DNA of 43,192 nucleotides, from assembly GCA_021299735.1 (NCBI GenBank), contig JAJTEM010000020.1:1-43192 (forward strand), read 5' to 3'. Every line of letters starts with the position of its first letter. Position 1 is the first letter of the stretch. Positions 16,721-26,800 of the stretch are shown here, in pieces. This DNA is from Burkholderiales bacterium (GTDB taxonomy: Bacteria > Pseudomonadota > Gammaproteobacteria > Burkholderiales > Burkholderiaceae_B). The notes under the pieces were generated by a model that was given only the letters and a program-made list of their open reading frames with translations, was not told the DNA's origin and searched no databases. The position numbers and the translations under genes were made by a program.

Positions 16721-18103
16721 TCAAAAACAATCCAGTTTGTCCCTCAAGGCGGCCAATGCCTTCTCAACCCGGTCCACGCCAATCACTTCGATTCCATCGA
16801 TCGGCTGCTTCGGTGCGTTGCTGGCGGGCACAATTGCATGGGTAAAACCAAGCTTGGCGGCTTCACGAAGCCTTTCCTGCCCACGCGGTGCCGGGCGCAA
16901 TTCACCAGACAGGCCGATTTCACCGAACACCACGAGTTCTTTGGGCAAACGTTTGTTTCGTAACGACGAAACCATGGCCAACACAATGGCCAGGTCGGCA
17001 GCGGGCTCAGAAATTCGCACGCCACCCACTGCGTTGATGAAAATATCCTGATCAAAAAACTGAAGGCCTGCGTGGCGGTGCATCACCGCCAGCAACATGG
17101 CCAAGCGGTTTTGTTCCAAGCCCACCGAGAGCCTTCGCGGCGATGGTGAATGTGAGGAATCAACCAAGGCCTGGATTTCAACCAGCAACGGGCGTGCGCC
17201 TTCCTGAGTGCACATTACACAGGAACCTGCAACCCATTCAGCGGTTTGCGACAAAAACAAGGCTGAAGGGTTGCTAACCCCCTTCAAGCCACGGTCGGTC
17301 ATGGCAAACACGCCCAGTTCATTAACCGCGCCAAACCGGTTTTTGAAAGCGCGCACCAAGCGGAAAGAAGATTGTGAATCGCCTTCAAAATACAGCACGG
17401 TATCCACAATATGCTCAAGCACGCGGGGACCCGCCAGTGTTCCTTCTTTGGTTACATGGCCTACCAAGATAGTGGTGATACCCATGGCTTTTGCCAGCCG
17501 GGTTAACTGGCTTGCGCATTCACGCACCTGGCTTACCGACCCCGGTGCAGCGCTTAGTTCGCTGGTGTAAAGGGTTTGAATGGAGTCGATCACCAACACT
17601 TGTGGCTTCAGTGTTTCGAGCTGAGCCACAATTTGCTCCAGCTGAATTTCAGTCAGCACATTCAGGTTGGTGTGCTCTAGCCCCAGGCGTTGGGCACGCA
17701 GGGCAATTTGCCCTGCTGATTCCTCTCCGCTTACATAGAGTGCTGATGTGGTTTTTGCCAGGGTCACCATGGATTGCAAGAGCAAAGTGGATTTTCCAAT
17801 GCCCGGGTCGCCGCCAAGCAACACCACCATACCCGGCACCATGCCACCGCCCAGCACACGGTCGAATTCCTGCACTCCACTGCTAAAGCGCGGGTGATCT
17901 TGGGCCTGAATTTCGGAAAGCTTGATCACACTGCTGCTTTGTGCTGCCAGCGCCGCAAAGCGGCTGTGCTTGGTGGGGGCAGCGGTGCTGACCGCCGACT
18001 CCACCAGCGTGTTCCAGCTGCTGCAATCGGTACATTGCCCTTGCCATTTGGCAAACACAGCGCCGCATTCAGTGCATTGATACTGACTTTTACTTTTGAC
18101 CAA
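16721..18103 (-). CDS. radA: DNA repair protein RadA
   Basis: This RecA-like ATPase promotes branch migration in recombination repair. The N-terminal zinc finger has Cys10, Cys13, Cys24 and Cys27 (CTECG and CTDCSSW). The RecA core has Walker A GGDPGIGKST, and the RadA-specific motif KNRFGAVNELGVF is present. A Lon-protease-like C-terminal domain follows (VGGVRISEPAADLAI). The start codon appears to be TTG at 18103, since there is no in-frame ATG upstream and homologues begin at the same point (MVKSKSQYQC). GAAAGGGG lies about ten bases before it. It follows alr by 21 bases, so the two are probably co-transcribed. Confidence 0.96.
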   Translation of the reverse strand: MVKSKSQYQCTECGAVFAKWQGQCTDCSSWNTLVESAVSTAAPTKHSRFAALAAQSSSVIKLSEIQAQDHPRFSSGVQEFDRVLGGGMVPGMVVLLGGDPGIGKSTLLLQSMVTLAKTTSALYVSGEESAGQIALRAQRLGLEHTNLNVLTEIQLEQIVAQLETLKPQVLVIDSIQTLYTSELSAAPGSVSQVRECASQLTRLAKAMGITTILVGHVTKEGTLAGPRVLEHIVDTVLYFEGDSQSSFRLVRAFKNRFGAVNELGVFAMTDRGLKGVSNPSALFLSQTAEWVAGSCVMCTQEGARPLLVEIQALVDSSHSPSPRRLSVGLEQNRLAMLLAVMHRHAGLQFFDQDIFINAVGGVRISEPAADLAIVLAMVSSLRNKRLPKELVVFGEIGLSGELRPAPRGQERLREAAKLGFTHAIVPASNAPKQPIDGIEVIGVDRVEKALAALRDKLDCF

Positions 18104-18124
18104 AACTACATGCCCCTTTCACGG

Positions 18125-19222
18125 CTAGGCTTCAACAAATGGCACGCGGGGCGCAATTGCGCACAGCAGTTCATACCCAATAGTGCCACAGCGGTCAGCC
18201 ACCACATCGACTGGAATATGCTCGCCCCACAATTCAACGGTACTGCCTAACTTGGCACTGGGGATATGGCTAATGTCGATGGTCATCATGTCCATCGACA
18301 CGCGGCCTGCCACCGGCGCAATATAGCCTTCAACATAAGTAGGGGTTCCATCGGGTGCATGGCGAGGGTAGCCATCCGCATAGCCACAGGCCACCACTGC
18401 AATGCGCCCGCTGTTGCTGACTTCCCACCGCGACCCATAACCAACCCTGTCACCTTTGTGTACGGTTTGAATGGCGATAATTTCGCTGCTGAATTCCATG
18501 GCGGGTTTCAAACCATAATTGGCTGCAGCGTTTGGGCCCGGCGTTGCGCCATAAATGGCAATGCCGGGGCGCACAATGTCGCCAGCCATTTCGGGAAAAT
18601 TCAGACATGCGGCTGAATTACCCAAACTGCTTTGCCAATGTTGGGGCTTCAGCTTCATCAAAATTTCGTGTTGAGTTTCCAGAAAAGGCAAACGGGCCCT
18701 TGGCTCGGCTTCATCCGCATTGGCAAAGTGTGTCATTAAAACAGGCGTGGGCCAATGGTGCTTCAGGGTAAATTCATCCAACCAATGAATGGCAGCGGGT
18801 GCTTGCGCTGGCTGGAAGCCCAACCTGTTCATGCCGGTGTTCAATTTCAAAAAAATTCTGGGTTTGTAAGCCGGCTGCTTTTGCACGAGAAATTCGAGGT
18901 CGTTTAACTGGTTTTGGCTGTGCACCACCCAATCGCAACGCAATTCAATGGCCTTGAGCAAATCAGCCTGATCAAAACAACCCTCGAGCAACACAATTGG
19001 CTTGTTCCAGCCCAATTGCCGCAGGCGCGCCGCGCCATCAATTTCCAAAACAGCCAAAGCATCAGCATATTGCAGACCGGTGATGATTCTTTCCAGACCA
19101 TGACCGTAACCATTTGCCTTGACCACCGGCATTACTGTGGAATGTACTAGCAATTCCTTGATTTTGTTGATATTCGCAGAAATGGCGGCAGGTTTGACCA
19201 CTGCACGTATGGGTCGCGGCAT
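18125..19222 (-). CDS. alr: Alanine racemase
   Basis: This PLP enzyme interconverts L- and D-alanine for peptidoglycan synthesis. The PLP-binding lysine is Lys35 in VVKANGYGHG. RPGIAIYGATPG, VGYGSRWEVS (catalytic Tyr of the second domain) and GRVSMDMMTID are all present, and the 365-residue length is normal. It starts MPRPIRAVVK at the ATG 19222. It is divergent from lplT with a 158-base shared upstream region, and lies upstream of radA. The alr-radA-lplT neighbourhood is recurrent in Burkholderiales. Confidence 0.97.
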   Translation of the reverse strand: MPRPIRAVVKPAAISANINKIKELLVHSTVMPVVKANGYGHGLERIITGLQYADALAVLEIDGAARLRQLGWNKPIVLLEGCFDQADLLKAIELRCDWVVHSQNQLNDLEFLVQKQPAYKPRIFLKLNTGMNRLGFQPAQAPAAIHWLDEFTLKHHWPTPVLMTHFANADEAEPRARLPFLETQHEILMKLKPQHWQSSLGNSAACLNFPEMAGDIVRPGIAIYGATPGPNAAANYGLKPAMEFSSEIIAIQTVHKGDRVGYGSRWEVSNSGRIAVVACGYADGYPRHAPDGTPTYVEGYIAPVAGRVSMDMMTIDISHIPSAKLGSTVELWGEHIPVDVVADRCGTIGYELLCAIAPRVPFVEA

Positions 19223-19339
19223 AGGTTTGCGTTGGTGGTTTAGGGATTGGCGCTAACTTCGTAAAAAAAGCATTGCTTAATACGCGATGCGCCCGGATAT
19301 GATATAACGCCACAACACCGTTGAACGAGCAGCGAAACG

Positions 19340-19365
19340 GCGAAATCGCACTTAATGGATTTCGC
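19340..19365 (+). promoter_or_regulatory. Hairpin in the lplT leader
   Basis: The perfect eight-base inverted repeat GCGAAATC/GATTTCGC with a ten-base loop ends 15 bases before the lplT start codon, in a place where no ribosome-binding site is visible. It could influence translation initiation. Confidence 0.4.
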
Positions 19366-19380
19366 TCAATTCACAGTTGA

Positions 19381-20658
19381 ATGAAACCCGGCTTTTACAC
19401 CATCATGGCGGCGCAGTTTTTCTCGTCGCTCGCAGACAATGCGCTTTTGATCGCAGCAATTGCATTGCTGTTTCAGATTCAGTCACCTGACTGGATGACA
19501 CCATTGCTGAAACTGTTCTTCGTGGTTTCGTATGTAATTCTGGCCCCATTCGTTGGGGGGTTTGCAGACACTTTGCCCAAAGGCAGGGTCATGCTGATCA
19601 CCAACTCCATCAAAATTGTGGGTTGCCTGATGATGTTTTTTGGTGTGCACCCCCTGCTTTCCTACGCTGTGGTTGGCCTTGGTGCTGCCGCATATTCGCC
19701 CGCCAAATACGGCATTCTGACCGAGCTGTTGCCTCACGATCGGCTGGTAGAAGCGAATGGCTGGATTGAAGGGCTGACCGTGCTGTCAATCATTCTGGGT
19801 ACCGTGCTTGGAGGCATTTTAATTGCCCCAGGAACCAGCCAGTACCTGATGCAACTGCACATTCCCGGCGTTACCGACAATATGGACACGCCAGCAGAAG
19901 CAGCAGTTTTTGTAATTACTTCTGGCTACTTGATTGCAGCAATTTTCAATTTCAAAATTCCCGACACTGGTGCACGTTACGAACCACAACTGAACCACCC
20001 TGTCATCATGACCCGCAAGTTTTACGGTTGTGTAAAGCAGTTGTGGAAAGACAAGCTGGGACAAATTTCATTGGCAGTTACCACACTATTCTGGGGTGCC
20101 GGGGCCACACTTCAGTTTATCGTTTTGAAATGGGCCGAAATTGCCTTGGGCTTGCCCCTGGACAAAGGTGCAATACTGCAAGGTGTTTGTGCCTTTGGTG
20201 TTGCCGCCGGCGCTGTGGCTGCCGCAAAAATGATTCCCTTGAAAAAATCAATGCTGGTACTGCCCATGGGTATTTTAATGGGTGTCGTTTGCATGGCAAT
20301 GGTGCTGGTAAAAGACCAAAGCATGGCTTACCTGCTAATTACCGTTATCGGTGCATTAAGCGGGTTTTTCGTAGTGCCCATGAACGCTTTGCTGCAACAC
20401 CGCGGCCACGTTCTCATGAGTGCTGGCAGGTCGATCGCCATCCAGAATTTCAACGAAAACATTTCAGTGCTGACCATGCTTGGCATTTATGCAGTGCTCA
20501 TCAGTTTTGATGTGCATGTGAACAACGTAATTTTGATGTTTGGCGGCTTTGTGATGACCACGATGATGTTGGTGATACTTTGGCACCGCCGCAACCAGCG
20601 CCTGTACAACGTGGAAGCACGAATTGGTGAAGACCGGCCGGTGGGCGTTACCCACTAA
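19381..20658 (+). CDS. lplT: Lysophospholipid transporter LplT
   Basis: This is an inner-membrane MFS flippase that returns lysophospholipids to the cytoplasmic face for re-acylation. It starts MKPGFYTIMAAQFFSSLADNAL, the family hallmark of a first helix ending in a (F/L)xDNALL motif. About twelve hydrophobic segments follow, with AAAYSPAKYGILTELLP and VEANGWIEG between helices as in other LplT proteins. The 425-residue length is normal. In enterobacteria LplT is encoded beside the Aas acyltransferase; that partner is absent here, as is common in betaproteobacteria. No ribosome-binding site is seen before the ATG, and a hairpin lies just upstream. A later ATG at 19405 is possible but would cut into the first helix. 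Confidence 0.92.
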   Translation: MKPGFYTIMAAQFFSSLADNALLIAAIALLFQIQSPDWMTPLLKLFFVVSYVILAPFVGGFADTLPKGRVMLITNSIKIVGCLMMFFGVHPLLSYAVVGLGAAAYSPAKYGILTELLPHDRLVEANGWIEGLTVLSIILGTVLGGILIAPGTSQYLMQLHIPGVTDNMDTPAEAAVFVITSGYLIAAIFNFKIPDTGARYEPQLNHPVIMTRKFYGCVKQLWKDKLGQISLAVTTLFWGAGATLQFIVLKWAEIALGLPLDKGAILQGVCAFGVAAGAVAAAKMIPLKKSMLVLPMGILMGVVCMAMVLVKDQSMAYLLITVIGALSGFFVVPMNALLQHRGHVLMSAGRSIAIQNFNENISVLTMLGIYAVLISFDVHVNNVILMFGGFVMTTMMLVILWHRRNQRLYNVEARIGEDRPVGVTH

Positions 20659-20679
20659 ACGAATTGACCACGAACTGCC

Positions 20680-21423
20680 CTAAATAAAACCCAGTTGTTT
20701 CAACAACAACAAATCGTCCCACGCTTTTGACTTTTCCTCTGGCCTGCGCAACAGGTAAGCTGGGTGGTAAGTAACCACAGCAGGAATACTCAGCCCACCC
20801 AAAGTTACTTTGTGAACCACGCCGCGCAATTCGCCCACCGGCTTTTTGGTATTTAGCAAGGTTTGAATTGCAAAGCGCCCAACCAGCAACAATACCTTTG
20901 GACCATTCGATTTAATTTGCTGAACAAGATAGGGCGAACACTGCTCAATTTCCGCCTGCTCAGGATTGCGGTTCCCCGGTGGGTGGCACTTCACCACATT
21001 GGCAATGTAGGTGTTGTTTACGCGGCTTGCGCCAACCGCTTTCAACATGCGATCTAGCAACTGACCCGATTTACCCACAAACGGCAAGCCTGTCTGATCC
21101 TCATCCACGCCGGGGCCTTCACCTACCACCATCAACGGTGCATGGGGTATGCCGTCGCCAAACACCGTTTGTTTGCGTGTTTCGCACAAGCCGCATTTTT
21201 TGCAGGTAGCAACCATTTCACGCAACGATTCAAGAGACATATTTTCGAGCGATATCGATGCATTCGCCAGTCCCGGGTCAACTGTTGCCTGCTCTAACAC
21301 GGTTTCCGGCATTGGCTCGCTTATCGCGGTACTCACCTTGGCACCAACCTGCTTTCTCAACTCCCACACCGGGCCAATACCCATGGCGTCGAATAAATCA
21401 GCTTTGCTGCGGGTATTTGTCAT
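20680..21423 (-). CDS. udg: Family 4-type uracil-DNA glycosylase (Fe-S)
   Basis: This base-excision repair enzyme removes uracil from DNA. The catalytic domain begins after a variable N-terminal tail of about 75 residues, with CKKCGLCETRKQTVFGDG giving the first cysteines of the 4Fe-4S cluster. The motif GEGPGVDEDQTGLPFVGKSG is the family 4/5 active-site motif A, with Glu and Gly-Pro-Gly. CHPPGNRNP supplies a further cluster cysteine and HPAYLLRRPEEK is motif B. It is the last gene of the ispD-ispF-tsaB-rimI-udg operon and overlaps rimI by four bases (ATGA). The N-terminal extension occurs in other betaproteobacterial family members, annotated as phage-polymerase-like. Confidence 0.93.
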   Translation of the reverse strand: MTNTRSKADLFDAMGIGPVWELRKQVGAKVSTAISEPMPETVLEQATVDPGLANASISLENMSLESLREMVATCKKCGLCETRKQTVFGDGIPHAPLMVVGEGPGVDEDQTGLPFVGKSGQLLDRMLKAVGASRVNNTYIANVVKCHPPGNRNPEQAEIEQCSPYLVQQIKSNGPKVLLLVGRFAIQTLLNTKKPVGELRGVVHKVTLGGLSIPAVVTYHPAYLLRRPEEKSKAWDDLLLLKQLGFI

Positions 21424-21881
21424 TCCAGTAAGCCTGTAAATCGTTTGAACATCACCAAGGCGTCTTCACGCCCAAGCTGGGAAGGGTAATAATTTTTGCG
21501 GGTGCCAATTAACTTGAAGCCCTCTTTCTCGTACAAACTTTTGGCGGTCAAATTGCTGGGGCGTACTTCCAGCAACATGCCGCTTGCATTGCTCAATTTA
21601 GCCTGGCCGATACCCCACTGCAACAAATGCTTACCATGCCCGAAGCCCTGCAAGTCTGCACGAATTGAAATGTTCAGCAAGTGGTATTCATCCACCACGT
21701 GCATCATGACAATATAGCCCGCAAGTTGTTCATCAAGCCACATGCAATGCATGTGGTACCCCGCCCGCAGTGAGTCCAGAAAATTACGGTCTGTCCATGG
21801 AAATTCGTAAATCTGGTTTTCAACCAGAATAACTGCAGGCACATCGGCCTCGGTCATGCGTCGAATACTAAACAGCGCCAT
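21420..21881 (-). CDS. rimI: Ribosomal protein bS18-alanine N-acetyltransferase
   Basis: This 153-residue GNAT acetyltransferase is expected to modify the N-terminus of ribosomal protein S18. The acetyl-CoA loop is seen as RADLQGFGHGKHLLQWG (R/Q-x-x-G-x-G/A type). The RimI-typical MLLEVRPSNLTAKSLYEKEGF and a C-terminal RKNYYPS segment follow. It overlaps tsaB by 14 bases and udg by four, so it is translated within the same operon. The tsaB-rimI neighbourhood is very widely conserved and supports RimI over other GNAT proteins. Confidence 0.93.
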   Translation of the reverse strand: MALFSIRRMTEADVPAVILVENQIYEFPWTDRNFLDSLRAGYHMHCMWLDEQLAGYIVMMHVVDEYHLLNISIRADLQGFGHGKHLLQWGIGQAKLSNASGMLLEVRPSNLTAKSLYEKEGFKLIGTRKNYYPSQLGREDALVMFKRFTGLLE

Positions 21882-22569
21882 GCTTCAATGCCAATCGTTC
21901 AATGGTAGTTTGGGCAACCTTGTCGCGCACATACAAAGGTTGACAATCAAAGGCCTCAGCCACTCGCCCCTCTTGGAATTCTTGCCATGCCAATTGGGCC
22001 AAGCGTGTTGCACACACAGCACCTGTTTCAACACCAGGGCTTGGGTTTTGAAGCTGAGCGTACAATTGGGCATCGCAAATCGCAGGTGCCTTTGCATTCT
22101 GCAATTCGTCCATGGCAAGCAAGTAAGGCTGTTTAATCCATTGGGTGCCTAGCGTGGTTCTCTGAATGCAGGCCGCGTAAATTTCATTCAAACGTGCATC
22201 AATTAAAACAGTGAGCGGCTGTGCTGGCGGGCAGGCGGGCAACATACATTCAAAGCTGGTCAATGGCACAGTGGGCACCTGCCAGGCAACTGAAAGGCCT
22301 TGCGCAATACCACATGCGGTGCGCAGACTGGTGAAACCACCCGGGCCGATATCGACTGCAATGGCTGCACACTGCGATGGCTTTAAACCAGCCTGCTCAA
22401 GGTGTTGCTGTACAAGTGGCAGCAACTGGGCTGACTGGCTTTTGTAATCGGTAATTTCAAAACTGAACAAGCAAGCAGCAATTTCATTCGCTTCACTGGG
22501 CTCAGCGGCTGCAGCCACCTTGGCCACGCCAGAACTGGTACTGATCGCCAAAATAAAACGTAAAGCCAT
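21868..22569 (-). CDS. tsaB: tRNA threonylcarbamoyladenosine biosynthesis protein TsaB
   Basis: This is an ASKHA-fold partner of TsaD in the complex that places the t6A modification on tRNAs reading ANN codons. The N-terminal half is well conserved: ILAISTSSGVAKVA, HLEQAGLKPSQCAAIAVDIGPGGFTSLR and GIAQGLSVAWQVP. The usual GPGSFTGLR reads GPGGFTSLR here. The start could be the ATG at 22569, overlapping the ispF stop by one base (TGATG), or the GTG one codon earlier. The C-terminal half is less conserved, as expected. Confidence 0.93.
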   Translation of the reverse strand: MALRFILAISTSSGVAKVAAAAEPSEANEIAACLFSFEITDYKSQSAQLLPLVQQHLEQAGLKPSQCAAIAVDIGPGGFTSLRTACGIAQGLSVAWQVPTVPLTSFECMLPACPPAQPLTVLIDARLNEIYAACIQRTTLGTQWIKQPYLLAMDELQNAKAPAICDAQLYAQLQNPSPGVETGAVCATRLAQLAWQEFQEGRVAEAFDCQPLYVRDKVAQTTIERLALKHGAV

Positions 22570-23063
22570 CACTCGCCCTTCACCATCAGCACCACGGCCT
22601 GCGCCTCAATCGCTTCCTTGCGGCCAAGGTAACCCAGCTTCTCGTTGGTTTTGGCCTTGATATTCACAGCACCCAAAGGTAACCCGCAAAGGCTGCTTAA
22701 ACTTGCATGCATAGCCGCCATGTGGGGCGCCAGTTTCGGGCTTTGGCAAATCAAGGTTGAGTCAACATTGATCAATGTAAACCCTTTCTGTTTTGCTTTC
22801 TCGATCACAGTTTTTAACAACACACCACTGTCGGCGCCTTCAAACTGGGGGTCGGTGTCTGAAAAGTGGGTACCGATATCCCCCATGGCGCAAGCACCCA
22901 AAATTGCATCGGTAACGGCATGCAACAGGGCATCTGCATCGGAATGGCCCAGCAAACCCAAATCGCAAGGAATGTGAACCCCGCCCAGTATCAGTTTTCG
23001 CCCCTCAACAAGGCGGTGCACATCGTAACCCTGCCCAACCCTCAACCGGGAAATATCAGTCAT
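22569..23063 (-). CDS. ispF: 2-C-methyl-D-erythritol 2,4-cyclodiphosphate synthase
   Basis: This is the fifth enzyme of the MEP isoprenoid pathway, a zinc-dependent homotrimer. It has the metal ligands in GQGYDVHRL (Asp and His) and [38 protein letters not shown] is the substrate loop and [21 protein letters not shown] the C-terminal signature. The 164-residue length is normal. Its ATG overlaps the ispD stop by four bases. Fusion or adjacency with ispD is standard in proteobacteria. Confidence 0.97.
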   Translation of the reverse strand: MTDISRLRVGQGYDVHRLVEGRKLILGGVHIPCDLGLLGHSDADALLHAVTDAILGACAMGDIGTHFSDTDPQFEGADSGVLLKTVIEKAKQKGFTLINVDSTLICQSPKLAPHMAAMHASLSSLCGLPLGAVNIKAKTNEKLGYLGRKEAIEAQAVVLMVKGE

Positions 23064-23791
23064 TCAACACTCTCCTGAGGCAGCCCCAGCAACTTGGCCA
23101 CCACCCGCAAATCCTCTAACTGGGTAATTTTCATATTCTCGATGTGCCCCGGTATGATCAATGGACCGATGCCCATGGTTTCAATGGCACTGGCATCATC
23201 GGTTAACCGCACGCCCTTGTACAAACATTCGGCAATGGCCATGCTCAGCGCCTGCGCGCGGAACATTTGCGGGGTTTGCGCAGCCCACAACTGGTCGCGG
23301 GGCACCGTGTGCTGGGCAATTACTTCACCTTCTTCGGCCACACTGGTTTTTTTCAAGGTATCAGCCACTGGAACAGCCAACAAAGCCCCGGCAACATGTT
23401 CTCTGCCCAGGTCGATCAGGTTTTTCAAGGCTTTTGCACTTAAACCAGGGCGGGCCGCATCGTGCACCAAAATCCAATCGGTTTCACCGACCATAAAATT
23501 TTCAAGCAACAAGTTCAAACCATTCAGCACGCTGTTCACGCGTTCCTGGCCACCCACCGGCAGGCACTTTATCTTTGTGTTGCCTTCAAACAGCGCCGAG
23601 GCGGTTGAATCGCCAGCAGCCACTATTACAAATACTTTTTCAACACGCGGGTCGGCAAGCAATGCTTGTACACTGCGCTCCAACACAGTTTTATCGCCCA
23701 ACATGGCGTATTGCTTGGGCGTATCGCCACCAAACCGGCGCCCCGAGCCACCTGCGGGCACCAAACCAAAAAACCTGGCACTTCTTGCCAT
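23060..23791 (-). CDS. ispD: 2-C-methyl-D-erythritol 4-phosphate cytidylyltransferase
   Basis: This is the third enzyme of the MEP pathway, forming CDP-methylerythritol. The CTP-binding loop [20 protein letters not shown] is complete, followed by [22 protein letters not shown] and [21 protein letters not shown] lies near the end. The 243-residue length is normal. It heads the ispD-ispF-tsaB-rimI-udg operon and is divergent from mfd; the 95-base gap contains a palindromic -10-like element. Confidence 0.97.
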   Translation of the reverse strand: MARSARFFGLVPAGGSGRRFGGDTPKQYAMLGDKTVLERSVQALLADPRVEKVFVIVAAGDSTASALFEGNTKIKCLPVGGQERVNSVLNGLNLLLENFMVGETDWILVHDAARPGLSAKALKNLIDLGREHVAGALLAVPVADTLKKTSVAEEGEVIAQHTVPRDQLWAAQTPQMFRAQALSMAIAECLYKGVRLTDDASAIETMGIGPLIIPGHIENMKITQLEDLRVVAKLLGLPQESVE

Positions 23792-23821
23792 GAAAGCCTG
23801 TTCCTATGCGGGCACTTGCCG

Positions 23822-23834
23822 CCGTATAATACGG
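23822..23834. promoter_or_regulatory. Palindromic -10 element between ispD and mfd
   Basis: CCGTATAATACGG contains a perfect TATAAT on the plus strand (23825-23830, for mfd) and TATTAT on the minus strand (for ispD). Recognisable -35 boxes are weak on both sides (TTCCTA at 23801-23806 for mfd, spacing 18). It may serve as a shared or bidirectional promoter core. Confidence 0.5.
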
Positions 23835-23886
23835 GCCTTGATCCAACGACCCTAAACCCGAACTTGAAGCCCACTGGAAAACCAGC

Positions 23887-26800
23887 ATGGTTGCAGTATC
23901 CAAGCGGGCAAACTTTATGCTGTCACATTTTACTTCTTCTTTTCAGTTAACCGGTGGCCACAGGCTCAGCTTGGCGCACCCACCCGGCAGCGCCGATGCT
24001 TTTTTGCTGGCGCAACTGTGCACACAGGCCAAGCAGCAGGAAAAACTATGCCTGATCACCTGCGCCAACCCGCACGACGCCACACGCCTGCAAGAAGAAA
24101 TAACCCTGTTTGCCCCAACCCTGAAGGTGCATTACCTGCCCGACTGGGAAACCTTGCCCTACGACAGTTTGTCGGCCCATCAGGATTTGGTTTCTGAACG
24201 ATTGGCCACGCTGTACCAAACCCAGCAAGGCGACCTTGATGTTTTAATCACCGCAGCCAGCACGGCCATTCAAAAACTGGCGCCTCCCTCTTTTTTAGCG
24301 GGCAGTACTTTTTACTTCAAGACCGGCGACAAACTGAATGAAAAAAAGCTGCGCGAGCAATTAACCATTGCTGGTTATAACCATGTATCTCAGGTGATGA
24401 CGCCTGGCGAGTACTGCATACGGGGCGGCATTATCGACCTGTTTGCAACAGGAACGGCTTTGCCTTTCCGCATTGATTTGTTCGACGATGAAATTGAATC
24501 GATTAAAACATTCGATGTAGACACCCAACGCAGCCTTTACCCGGTGCGCGAAATGCGCCTGTTACCGGGGCGCGAATACCCGATGGACGAACAAAGCCGT
24601 GCGCAGTTTCGCAGCAAATGGCGTGAACGTTTTGAAGGCGATCCTTCCAAAGTTTCCATTTACCGCGACATGGGCACCGGCGTGGCCAGCGCGGGCATTG
24701 AATATTACCTGCCCCTGTTTTTTGAAAAAACCGCCAGCCTTGTTGACTACCTGCCCAACAAAGAATTGGTGTTTGTTCAACATGGCGATGTGGACCAGGC
24801 ATTGCAAACTTTTTGGGCTGACACGCAAAGCCGTTTCGATTTTTTGTCGAAAGACATTCAACGCCCAATTCTTCGGCCTTCTGAAATTTATTTGAATGCA
24901 AATGAATTCTTCAGCAGTTTCGAGAATGCTGCACGCGTGAATTTGTCAGCATCCAAAAACGCTTTGGTGCCGGAATACAGCGGTGCACTGCTGCCCGACC
25001 TGGCCGCAGACCGCAAAGCAGACGACCCAATTTTCAAATTCCGTAACCTAATAGAACGCACAGGCCCAGGCAGTTACAAACAAGTCATTATGGTGGCACC
25101 CAGCGATGGCCGCCGTGAAACCCTGAACCAGTATTTTCTTGAACACAAATTAAAGCCGCACCAAACTGAAACATTGCAAGGTGCACTAGAAAGCGGCGAG
25201 AAGTTTGTACTGTGTACAGCAGTGCTCGACCAAGGCTTTGGGGTACACCGCGGCCCGGAAGCGCAAATCGCTTTTGTAACCGAAGCAGAATTGTTCTCGC
25301 TTTCGCCACGCCGCAGGGGTGCGCGTAAACAGCAGGAAAGGCAAAGCAACGTTGAATCCATGATTCGCGATTTGTCAGAACTGAAAATTGGCGACCCGGT
25401 TGTACACCAGCAGCATGGTATTGGCCGCTACAAAGGCTTGATCAGTATGGACCTTGGCGAAGGTGCTTCGGAATTCCTTCACCTTGAATACGCCAATGGT
25501 TCCAATCTGTTTGTACCGGTTGCCCAACTGCATGTGATTGCTCGCTACAGCGGCGCTGATCCTGAAAATGCACCTGTGCATGCGTTGGGTTCAGGCCAGT
25601 GGGAAAAAGCGAAAAAGAAGGCCGCAAAAATGGTGCGCGACACAGCTGCCGAATTGTTGAACCTTTACGCGCGCCGTGCACTGCGCAAAGGCCATGAATT
25701 CAAGTTAAGCGTTGGCGACTATGAAGCCTTTGTAGAAAAATTCGGCTTTGAAGAAACTGCTGACCAAGCCGCTGCCATACAAGCCGTGATTGCCGACATG
25801 ACCTCCCCCCGCCCAATGGACCGCTTGGTGTGTGGCGATGTAGGCTTTGGAAAAACCGAGGTGGCACTGCGCGCAGCATTTGTTAGCGTGATGGATGGCA
25901 GACAGGTAGTGCTGTTGGCTCCCACCACACTGCTGGCTGAACAACACTTTCAAACCTTTTCAGATCGCTTCTCCGACTGGCCCGTAAAGGTGGTCGAATT
26001 GTCCCGATTCAAATCGCCCAAGGAAATTCGCGAAGCAGTCGATTTGATTAATTCTGGAAAAGCCGACATTATTATTGGCACCCACAAAGTGCTCAGCTCT
26101 GAAGTGGAATTCTCAAGGCTGGGCCTTGTGATCATCGACGAAGAACACCGCTTTGGTGTTCGCCAAAAAGAAGCGTTGAAAAACCTGCGAGCTGAAGTGG
26201 ATGTACTCACACTAACTGCCACACCCATTCCACGCACACTGGCCATGAGCATGGAAGGCATTCGCGATTTCTCAGTGATTGCCACTGCACCGCAACGCCG
26301 CCTGTCGATTAAAACATTTGTACGCCGTGAAACAGACAGCGTGATTCGAGAAGCCGTGCTGCGTGAACTGAAACGTGGTGGGCAAGTGTACTACCTTCAC
26401 AACGAAGTAGATACCATTGAAAACCGCCGCGAGGCACTTGAAAAAATTCTGCCTGAAGCGCGCATTGGTATTGCGCACGGGCAAATGAATGAACGCGATC
26501 TTGAACGCGTGATGCGCGATTTTTATCAGCAACGATTCAATATGTTGTTGTGCACCACCATCATTGAAACCGGTATTGATGTACCCACCGCCAACACCAT
26601 TGTAATTCACCGCGCCGATAAATTTGGCCTGGCCCAACTGCACCAGCTGCGCGGCCGTGTGGGCCGTTCACACCACCAAGCCTACGCCTACATGATGGTG
26701 AACAACGAAGAAGGCTTGAGCAAAAATGCTGAACGCCGCCTGGAAGCCATTACCATGATGGAAGACTTGGGCAGCGGTTTTTACCTGGCCATGCACGACC

